Source: Marinilabilia rubra
GTDB taxonomy: Bacteria; Bacteroidota; Bacteroidia; Bacteroidales; Marinilabiliaceae
Reading direction: 5' to 3'
DNA length: 64,000 nt
Assembly (NCBI RefSeq): GCF_003121985.1
Contig: NZ_QEWP01000005.1
Coordinates: forward strand, 62,001-126,000
Below the pieces are notes generated by a model that searched no databases, was not told where the DNA came from, and saw nothing but the letters and a program-made list of their open reading frames with translations. Of the stretch, positions 35,033-42,506 are shown piece after piece. Position 1 is the stretch's first letter; each line of letters opens with the position of its first letter. A program made the position numbers and the translations under genes.

Positions 35033-38000
35033 TTAGAATGTTAAATTAAGACCAATGGTATAACTTGCGGGAATCGGATATCCGAAGTTTGGATTTTCCG
35101 GATCTACACCTGTGTATTGGTCCTCTCCGCTCTGATCACTTAGAGTAAAGACGTTTTGTCCCTGCAGATAAATTCTTGCATTGGATATGTTCATTCTTTC
35201 AGTGAATGTTTTTGGGAGGTTATATCCCAACTGGATATTTCTCAACTTTAGATATGATCCGTTTTCGATAAAGTAAGTAGATCCTCTGTTTTCGTTGTTT
35301 GTATCTGTTAATGTGAGCATCGGGATTGATGATCCGGCGTTCTGGGGTGACCAGGCATTCAGGGTACGCGCTCCAAAGTTTGTTCCCTGCCAGATAGAAG
35401 TAAAATCGGTCAGGTGCTTGTATTCATTATATACATCAGCACCATATATTCCCTGAAAAAACATTCTCAGATCAAAGTTTTTAAAAGTAAAACTAGTGCT
35501 GAGTCCATATTCAAAATCAGGATTGGGATCACCAATAAAAGTTCTATCAAGTGCATCCACGACACCATCAGGCTCATAAACAAAGTTTCCATCTGAATCC
35601 AGGCCGCCAATATCTTTATAGCGAATACGTCCAACTCCTTTACCCGTTTGTTGAGCGTGGGCGTCTACTTCATCCTGGTTTTGGAAAAGGCCGTCTGCAA
35701 CGTACCCAAAATGCACATTTTCGGCTCTTCCAAGTACATTTTTTCCGGTTGCCGGGTCACCGGGATATCCGGTAAGAACGTTATCAGGCAGATAAGTAAT
35801 TTCTCGTCTGAATGACGAAACATTTGCGGAAATATCAATACCAAGGCCGTTTTCAAATTCATTCCGGTAACCAATTACAATTTCAAGTCCCCGATTTTCC
35901 AATGTGGCACCATTCTGAGTCTGGTCACCTCCTTCCCCTTTCACAGCAATGTAAGGTGGGGTAATCAAAATATCACGGGTTTCTTTCATGAAATAATCCA
36001 CGCTACCATAAATGCTTTGTTTTAACAATCCAAAATCGAGTCCAATATTGGTTTCAGTAGCTTCTTCCCATGTAAGAAATGGGTTACCTTCTCTTACTTT
36101 TCTATATCCGGCAGGCAAAGCTCCGGTGTCACCACCTGAAATATCGTAGGCAGTACCGGTGTCAAATGTCCACGTAGGATCGATACCATAAACAGAAGTA
36201 TAGGTGGAATAAATTGCATCATTTGGCATAGACTGGTTTCCTGTAACTCCCCATCCTGCCCTCAATTTAAGGTTGGAAAGCATGGGTAAAGCATCTTGCA
36301 CAAACGCCTCTTCGCTTAACCTCCATCCCAGGGTAAATGCAGGGAACGTTCCGTATTTCTTCTCTGAACCGAATCTGGAAGAACCATCGCGGCGAAAAGT
36401 TGCAGAAGCCAGGTATTTTTGGTTAAATGAATAGTTTATTTTCCCAAATACAGAGAATAGGGAGTTTGAAGCTCCACCACCTCCATTTAACGGTTTTTCA
36501 GATCCTGCATCCAGAAACATGTAATCCGGGTCTTCAAGAGCAAATCCCTCTTTACTTCCGTAATACCATTCGTCTTCATACTTTATGGCCTCTGTACCTG
36601 CCAAAATATCAAAATCATGTTTACCGGCTTTGAACTTATAATTTGCGGTATTGGTCCAGGTCCAAGCAAGATTGTGTGATTGAGAAGTGGTATTGCGAGA
36701 AATATCGCTAATCAAAAAGCCGGACTCGTAACTATAGTCCATTCTTCTCAGATATGCCTGATTATAGTCAACTCCAAAATTTGACCTCAGGGACAGTCCT
36801 TCAATTGGGGTTATTTCAGCAAACATGTTACCGAAAATCTTACCACGCTTTTCTATATTCTGCTTGTTTTGTTCAATCATTCGAACCGGATTATGACGGT
36901 CGGTCATTCCTGGCGCAGGACCTCCCCAGCCACCATCCACACTATAAACAGGAACAACAGGCTGCTGAACCAAGGCAAGATACATGACATCACCTGTTGG
37001 AATTTGAGTATTGTTAATTTTGGAAACTGCAAGGTTTTCACCTATTTTCAGTTTACCATCAAGGAAACTGTAATTACTGTTTACCCGTGCCGTAATTTTA
37101 TTGGAATTGGTCTCTTTGATTATTCCATCATGATCGTAATAATTAATGGAAAAAAGAGAATTTCCTCTGTCATTTCCATTAGAAATAGAAAGACTGTAAT
37201 TTTGAATAAGGGAAGATTGAGTCACCTCATCATACCAATTTGTATTGGCCGGCCGCATTGTTTTTGCAGGGTCGATAAACTCAGGCAACAAAATTTTATC
37301 CAGAACGGCCACACCCTCGTCGTTGGTATGCCATTCATAATCATAAATAGCTGACGTAGGCGTTTTACCGTCGTTAATGGAAGCCTGCCAGTTAACGAAA
37401 CCTCTGTCGTAAGTATTCAGAACATCTAATTGATCAGGATAGTACTCCATAGTGGCGGAACTTCTGAATTCAATGCGGCTTTTGCCACTTTTACCTTTTT
37501 TGGTCGTTATCAGAATCACTCCATTATTAGCTCGCGCTCCATAAATACTGGCGGCAGAAGCATCTTTTAATACTTGCATCGACTCAATATCGTTGGGGTT
37601 TAAGAAATCAATGCCGCCAGGAGTTGGAGTTCCGTCAATAATATAAAGAGGATTGTTATCATTCAAAGTACTTCCTCCTCTGATACGTACAGTTGCACCT
37701 CCTCCGGGATTACCATCTGTTTGAACAAATACTCCGGCAACCCGTCCCTGAAGCGCTTTCATCGGATTGCTTGTGGGGATTTCCTGCATTTCATCAACTT
37801 CCACAACACTTACCGAACCGGTAAGATCTGCTTTACGCTGGGTTTGATAACCTGTTACAACCACTTGCTCCAGATCAATCATGGTACTCCTCATCACCAC
37901 ATCAATACGACTTTGACCATTTACCGGAATCGTTTGTGATTCCATTCCAATGAAACTAAAAACCAAAATCCCATTTTGATCAACATTTATCAGGTAGTTA

Positions 38001-38197
38001 CCATCAATATCAGTAATGGTTCCCTCTGTCGTTCCTTCCTGCACTATAGTTACACCGGGAAGAGGTTCTCCTTCCTGATCTGTTACTTTACCGGTAACTT
38101 CTATATTCTGACCTAAAACCTTTGTTACAAAAAGGCTCCAAAAAGCGGCCATAAAAATTACCCTTTTTAAATTTTTAAACATTAGATTTTTCTTCAT
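35033..38197 (-). CDS. SusC/RagA-family TonB-linked outer-membrane importer
   Basis: A 1054-aa protein counted from the ATG at 38197 (MKKNLMFKNLKRVIFMAAFW). After the signal (ending KVLGQ), residues 31-105 form a carboxypeptidase-regulatory-like beta-sandwich (VTGKVTDQEGEPLPGV). The SusC signature LEQVVVTGYQTQ follows, then a plug of about 120-230 with GVFVQTDGNPGG and SIYGARANNGVILITTKKGK, and a 22-strand barrel ending in ASYTIGLNLTF with the terminal Phe needed for BAM insertion. It imports glycan oligomers using TonB energy, with SusD as lid. It lies 42 bp after the fructokinase stop in the same operon. Confidence 0.95.
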   Translation of the reverse strand: MKKNLMFKNLKRVIFMAAFWSLFVTKVLGQNIEVTGKVTDQEGEPLPGVTIVQEGTTEGTITDIDGNYLINVDQNGILVFSFIGMESQTIPVNGQSRIDVVMRSTMIDLEQVVVTGYQTQRKADLTGSVSVVEVDEMQEIPTSNPMKALQGRVAGVFVQTDGNPGGGATVRIRGGSTLNDNNPLYIIDGTPTPGGIDFLNPNDIESMQVLKDASAASIYGARANNGVILITTKKGKSGKSRIEFRSSATMEYYPDQLDVLNTYDRGFVNWQASINDGKTPTSAIYDYEWHTNDEGVAVLDKILLPEFIDPAKTMRPANTNWYDEVTQSSLIQNYSLSISNGNDRGNSLFSINYYDHDGIIKETNSNKITARVNSNYSFLDGKLKIGENLAVSKINNTQIPTGDVMYLALVQQPVVPVYSVDGGWGGPAPGMTDRHNPVRMIEQNKQNIEKRGKIFGNMFAEITPIEGLSLRSNFGVDYNQAYLRRMDYSYESGFLISDISRNTTSQSHNLAWTWTNTANYKFKAGKHDFDILAGTEAIKYEDEWYYGSKEGFALEDPDYMFLDAGSEKPLNGGGGASNSLFSVFGKINYSFNQKYLASATFRRDGSSRFGSEKKYGTFPAFTLGWRLSEEAFVQDALPMLSNLKLRAGWGVTGNQSMPNDAIYSTYTSVYGIDPTWTFDTGTAYDISGGDTGALPAGYRKVREGNPFLTWEEATETNIGLDFGLLKQSIYGSVDYFMKETRDILITPPYIAVKGEGGDQTQNGATLENRGLEIVIGYRNEFENGLGIDISANVSSFRREITYLPDNVLTGYPGDPATGKNVLGRAENVHFGYVADGLFQNQDEVDAHAQQTGKGVGRIRYKDIGGLDSDGNFVYEPDGVVDALDRTFIGDPNPDFEYGLSTSFTFKNFDLRMFFQGIYGADVYNEYKHLTDFTSIWQGTNFGARTLNAWSPQNAGSSIPMLTLTDTNNENRGSTYFIENGSYLKLRNIQLGYNLPKTFTERMNISNARIYLQGQNVFTLSDQSGEDQYTGVDPENPNFGYPIPASYTIGLNLTF

Positions 38198-38239
38198 GAT
38201 CAACTGATTTAAATTGAATAACATTTATTAATGCTCTCA

Positions 38240-39118
38240 TCATTCTATTATTTTTTCCAGGACACCTTCCTTTAAGGAAGGCATTGCTCCATTTTGTGTA
38301 CAGACAAATGCTGATAAATTAACAGCTCTTCTGTGAATTTCTGGAAGTGGTAAACCCTCCAATAGCCCCATAGTTATGGCAGCAGTAAAAGAGTCTCCCG
38401 CTCCAATTGTATCAGCAACCTCTACCTTAGGGGTTTCTAAATGGGAAACTTCAGATATTGTCATCAATGTGCTCCCTTCTTCTCCTCCTGTAAGTGCAAG
38501 AAGTTTCAGGTTAAATTTCCCCATTAACTCTCCGCATACTTTCAGGTCATCACCTTCGAGCTGAAACATTTTCCTCAGTTCAATTAATTCCTCATCATTG
38601 AGCTTAAATACGGTTGCTTGTTGCAAAGAGGCTTCAATTATTTCTTTGCTGTAATAGTTCTGGCGAAGGTTTATATCAAATACCTTTTCACAGCCGATAG
38701 GTGTAGCTTCAAGAGCTTTACGAATTGTTTGACGTGAAACCTCCGATCGTTGGGCCAAAGAACCAAAGCAAATGGCATCTGCATGATCTAAAACTTCAAT
38801 TGCTGTTTTATTTAATTCAATGCGGTCCCAGGCAACATCTTCAAAAATTGTATAATCCGGAATCCCATTCACCAGTTCCACCCCCACAGTTCCAGTTGGT
38901 TTCTCCAATATTGAGATCCCGTTTGTCAGGCCTTTGGAATTAATTAATTCCAAAATCTCATCTCCAAGTTTGTCCTGACCTATAGCACTTATTACAGCTC
39001 CATTAGCCCCTAATTGCTTAGCATGCCAGGCAAAATTTGCTGGAGCTCCGCCCAGTTGTTTTCCTTCGGGCAATAAATCCCAAAGAATTTCGCCAATTCC
39101 AACAACAGCTTTTTTCAT
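38240..39118 (-). CDS. Fructokinase (PfkB family)
   Basis: A 292-aa cytoplasmic kinase. VVGIGEILWDLLPEGKQLGGAPANFAWH gives the N-terminal sugar-binding signature and VADTIGAGDSFTAA the C-terminal PfkB signature with the catalytic Asp and anion hole. The WDLLP/GGAPANFAWH wording is that of bacterial fructokinases. It would phosphorylate fructose released by the GH32 enzymes to fructose 6-phosphate, feeding glycolysis. It lies between the sugar porter and susC; a hairpin in the 118-bp gap upstream may tune its expression. Confidence 0.92.
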   Translation of the reverse strand: MKKAVVGIGEILWDLLPEGKQLGGAPANFAWHAKQLGANGAVISAIGQDKLGDEILELINSKGLTNGISILEKPTGTVGVELVNGIPDYTIFEDVAWDRIELNKTAIEVLDHADAICFGSLAQRSEVSRQTIRKALEATPIGCEKVFDINLRQNYYSKEIIEASLQQATVFKLNDEELIELRKMFQLEGDDLKVCGELMGKFNLKLLALTGGEEGSTLMTISEVSHLETPKVEVADTIGAGDSFTAAITMGLLEGLPLPEIHRRAVNLSAFVCTQNGAMPSLKEGVLEKIIE

Positions 39119-39133
39119 AATATTTTTAATATT

Positions 39134-39227
39134 AAAAAGCTACCGGATCTTGCGCAATAGCAAGTTTGGTAATCCCCTCTAATTAAGGAATCAGGTTTAA
39201 CACTTGAAAAAACTGAGATCCGGTAAC
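39134..39227 (-). terminator. Possible intra-operon attenuator hairpin
   Basis: TACCGGATCT (39141-39150) and AGATCCGGTA (39216-39225) are perfect 10-bp arms about 65 bp apart, and a smaller CTTGC/GCAAG stem lies next to one arm. On the minus strand the structure ends in TTTTT just before the fructokinase gene. It could set the ratio between porter and downstream products. Confidence 0.4.
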
Positions 39228-39236
39228 CTTTATTCA

Positions 39237-40625
39237 TTATGAGTTAATTGTCTTTATATTCAATTCTTCTTCAAGATCACCTCTCAATCCAAGTTCTTCC
39301 TCTATTTCTTCCAGGGATTTTCCTTTTGTTTCCGGAATTTTGGCAAGAATATAGAAGAATGCCCATACCGTAAAGAATAAGAAGAATCCAAACGCTACTG
39401 CACCGCCAAGGCTATTAAGCATCCATGGGAAAAACTGCACCACGATAAAAGTACAGACCCAGCTTACTGCAGTGGATACCGACATGGCAACCCCTCTGAT
39501 CTTGTTTGGATAAATTTCGGATGTCACTACCCACATGACCGGCGCCAGGGAAGCCGCAAAGAAAGCAATGTATCCAAGGATGGATATCAATACGCCCAAA
39601 CTGTCGGCACGTCCTGTAAGAAAAGCAAACACCAAATAACCCAGGGAAACAGTCATACCGGCGGTTCCTATCAGCAAGAGCTTTTTACGCCCAAGCTTGT
39701 CGATCAACCATACGGCAACAAGGGTAAACAGAAAGTTAACAATGCCAACCATCACTGACTGAAGCAGAGCCATATCTCCACCTACTCCGGTTTCATTAAA
39801 GATGGTAGGTGCATAAGCAATAATAGCGTTGATACCGGTTATTTGCTGAAATGCAGCCAACATTATTCCTAAGAACACAACCTTACCTACCTTGCCTTTA
39901 AAGAGATGAGAAAACTTCACGTCTTTATCAGACTTTTTCCGATCTTCTTCAATCCCTTTTACAATGCTATCGTATTCTTTTCGCGCATTTTGCGGTCCTG
40001 CAACTCTTGTCAACACATGAAGTGCCTCATCTTTAAACCCTTTAAGCACCAACCAGCGTGGACTCTCAGGGAATTTCACCTGCATGGCAATTAAAAAAGG
40101 TACAGCAATAAACAACGGACTTGCCAGCATCCAGCGCCATCCATGTTCCACATCCAGCATGCTGTAATCAAATACATAAGCAAGCAAAATACCTATCACA
40201 ATACCTAACTGATTGAAGGTTCCCAGGGTTCCTCTGACCCGCGCCGGAGCAATCTCACTGATATAAGTAGGCACCATTACAGATACGGCTCCTACTCCAA
40301 CACCTCCAATAATTCTGGCAGCAACAAGTCCGCCCATCGATGATGCCAACGCACTCCAAACAGCCGATATGGAAAACAGAACTGCTGTTCCGATCAGTAC
40401 ATTTTTCCGGCCAATCTTTTCGGATATGGATCCTGCGGAAAAAGCACCTATCATACAACCTATTACAATAGCACTCACCACCAGCCCAATCTGAAATTCA
40501 CTCAAAAGAAAGTGATCCTTCACAAAAGTCACAGCACCGGAGATGGCGGCCATATTAATGCCAAAAATCAAACTGCCCATCACAGAAACGATAATGGCCC
40601 ACAATAATCTCTTTTCAATCTTCAT
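39237..40625 (-). CDS. MFS sugar porter (fructose/hexose uptake)
   Basis: A 462-aa inner-membrane protein with twelve expected helices. The sugar-porter marks are present: GSISEKIGRKNVL, RIIGGVGVGAVSVMVP with YISEIAPARVRG, PESPRWLVLKG, AFQQITGINAI (sugar-binding helix 7), LIDKLGRKKLL and the C-terminal PETKGKSLEEIEEE. These transporters are mostly proton symporters of hexoses or pentoses. In this operon, between GH32 and fructokinase, fructose is the obvious cargo. It starts 34 bp after the GH32 stop. Confidence 0.93.
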   Translation of the reverse strand: MKIEKRLLWAIIVSVMGSLIFGINMAAISGAVTFVKDHFLLSEFQIGLVVSAIVIGCMIGAFSAGSISEKIGRKNVLIGTAVLFSISAVWSALASSMGGLVAARIIGGVGVGAVSVMVPTYISEIAPARVRGTLGTFNQLGIVIGILLAYVFDYSMLDVEHGWRWMLASPLFIAVPFLIAMQVKFPESPRWLVLKGFKDEALHVLTRVAGPQNARKEYDSIVKGIEEDRKKSDKDVKFSHLFKGKVGKVVFLGIMLAAFQQITGINAIIAYAPTIFNETGVGGDMALLQSVMVGIVNFLFTLVAVWLIDKLGRKKLLLIGTAGMTVSLGYLVFAFLTGRADSLGVLISILGYIAFFAASLAPVMWVVTSEIYPNKIRGVAMSVSTAVSWVCTFIVVQFFPWMLNSLGGAVAFGFFLFFTVWAFFYILAKIPETKGKSLEEIEEELGLRGDLEEELNIKTINS

Positions 40626-40659
40626 ATTACTTCTATTAATTGTTTTCGTTTTGTTTCTG

Positions 40660-42222
40660 TTATTTCCAAATTGAGTTCAAAACTCTTGCTTTGGCAGTTA
40701 TCAGTTGTGAATCTCCGGAACCATAAATCTCAACTCCGGTAAGAAGTGTTTCAGGAAAAACCAAATTGGTCATTTGGACTTTTCCTCCATTGATAAACAT
40801 CTCTACAGAGGATTGATCAACGTACAAATCAACTTTAACGGGACCTTCAAACGCAACAGGAGCATCGTATTTTCCGGGAAAATTCTCATTAAAGGTGGTT
40901 TCTCCCGAGTCTATCCTGTCAAAAACAACCAATTCACGATTTTTGTCAAGGGTGATAAAGATGCTGTCGCCCGCTTCATTGTACAGATCAATGGTTGCGG
41001 TAGCATCCATCTGAATGTCAAACTCAAGAGACAATTGGTAAGCTGCATCCTCTTCAAAACTGAATTCCAATGTTCCGGCTTCAGCAGCTGCCACTGGAAG
41101 GTCGCTTTTTTCCTGCCAGTCACCGGCAATGTTTTCGATGGTATTGACTACCTCTCCTTTTAAAACAGGTTTTCCACCAGCGCCTTCCACCAGTTCAAGT
41201 GAACGGGGCAAAGTCATGGCACTTCTCCATTGCTCGGTAGGAACAACGGTAGCATATTGCCAGTTGCTCATCCATCCAATAAAAAGGGTGCGGCCATCTT
41301 CCTCCGGGATATTAGACCAGGTGACACCTGCATAATTATCTTTTCCATAATCGAACCAATGAGTTGGGGCATTCGGATCGTCTGGAATGAATTCTTTTCC
41401 GTCAAATTCTCCGATGTAATATTTAGTTCCCGATCCCCCGTGCAGAAAACCGGGGTTCAAACTGATGAATAAAACCCATTTTTCTTGCCCGTTATAGTTC
41501 AAGGGGAATAAATCGGGACATTCCACAACTCCATTGTGTTCCTCATCCTGTGCAAAGCTGCTTTCAAAAGTCCACTCTTTAAGATCTGGTGAAGAGTAGA
41601 AGGATACCCGGTCTTTTACAGCCAGGGTCATAATCCATTTTTGGGTAGGCTCATGCCATCTCACTTTAGGATCCCTGAAATCTCTGATTCCGGGATTATC
41701 GAGAACAGGGTTTTTCTCATATTTCGTCCAGGTGCGGCCATTGTCCAGACTGTAAGCAATACTTTGTGTCTGATAATCTATTCGCCCTTCGCTTTCTTTC
41801 TCATGACTGTGATTGGTATAAACAGCCACCAAGGGGGTTTTCCCATTCTTGCCAAAACCGGATGTGTTATCGACATCTGCTACTGCACTTCCGGAAAAAA
41901 TGGTTCCCAATGAATCGGGATATAACCCAATGGGCAAATGTTCCCAATGTATCAGGTCTTCACTTATGGCATGTCCCCAGTGCATTGGCCCCCAAACATT
42001 GCTATTGGGGTGATACTGATAGAATAAATGATATTCTCCGTCATGGTAAACCATACCGTTGGGGTCGTTCATCCACTGAGCTTTGGGAGTAAAATGGATT
42101 TGTGGGCGCCACTGCTCACTCATCAAGCCGCTTTTCATCCCACTGGTTCCTTTATCCTTTTGGGGTACGTTGCAGGCACCTAAACCGAAAAGAACGAAAA
42201 GAATTAAAAAGACTGTCCTCAT
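40660..42222 (-). CDS. Glycoside hydrolase family 32 (fructan beta-fructosidase)
   Basis: A 520-aa lipoprotein (GLGAC, Cys17). Catalytic signatures are intact: QWMNDPNG with nucleophile Asp53, DFRDPKVR with Asp184, and VVECPDLF with acid/base Glu234. The propeller is followed by a beta-sandwich from about 360. It is a close paralogue of the enzyme at 28099 and probably has a complementary linkage or length preference. It is the first gene of the long operon, divergent from the hybrid regulator, which is where induction would begin. Hydrolysis yields fructose, taken up by the next gene product. Confidence 0.95.
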   Translation of the reverse strand: MRTVFLILFVLFGLGACNVPQKDKGTSGMKSGLMSEQWRPQIHFTPKAQWMNDPNGMVYHDGEYHLFYQYHPNSNVWGPMHWGHAISEDLIHWEHLPIGLYPDSLGTIFSGSAVADVDNTSGFGKNGKTPLVAVYTNHSHEKESEGRIDYQTQSIAYSLDNGRTWTKYEKNPVLDNPGIRDFRDPKVRWHEPTQKWIMTLAVKDRVSFYSSPDLKEWTFESSFAQDEEHNGVVECPDLFPLNYNGQEKWVLFISLNPGFLHGGSGTKYYIGEFDGKEFIPDDPNAPTHWFDYGKDNYAGVTWSNIPEEDGRTLFIGWMSNWQYATVVPTEQWRSAMTLPRSLELVEGAGGKPVLKGEVVNTIENIAGDWQEKSDLPVAAAEAGTLEFSFEEDAAYQLSLEFDIQMDATATIDLYNEAGDSIFITLDKNRELVVFDRIDSGETTFNENFPGKYDAPVAFEGPVKVDLYVDQSSVEMFINGGKVQMTNLVFPETLLTGVEIYGSGDSQLITAKARVLNSIWK

Positions 42223-42281
42223 AATTTGATATTTTTAATGTTAAACCTTAGCAAACTTGTTTTTGATAAAAATCGTTAACA

Positions 42282-42289
42282 CAAATGTA
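42282..42289 (-). promoter_or_regulatory. -7 element of the fructan operon
   Basis: On the minus strand this reads TACATTTG, an exact TAnnTTTG match 60 bp before the first GH32 gene. The -33 position is weak, as expected if the hybrid regulator activates it. Confidence 0.45.
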
Positions 42290-42379
42290 AAGGTGTTGCA
42301 CTCCACCATGCTATCAAGATGGTTACAAACACTATTAATTTTGTTTCAAACACAACCTCCTCACAGCTGCAATAAGGCA

Positions 42380-42398
42380 TGTTACACAAAATGTAACA
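42380..42398. promoter_or_regulatory. TGTTACA-TGTAACA palindrome in the divergent control region
   Basis: TGTTACA and TGTAACA are perfect 7-bp arms around CAAAA, about midway between the regulator gene and the operon's -7 element. A similar palindrome lies at 24651-24667. Confidence 0.45.
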
Positions 42399-42506
42399 AC
42401 ATTAACAGAGCAAGAAAAAAAGCGAATTAAAAGAAGTTTTGAAGCAATTATTATTCGTGGAACTATTTTAATTTTTCTTAATTTGCCTCCCGAAGAACAT
42501 TGATTT

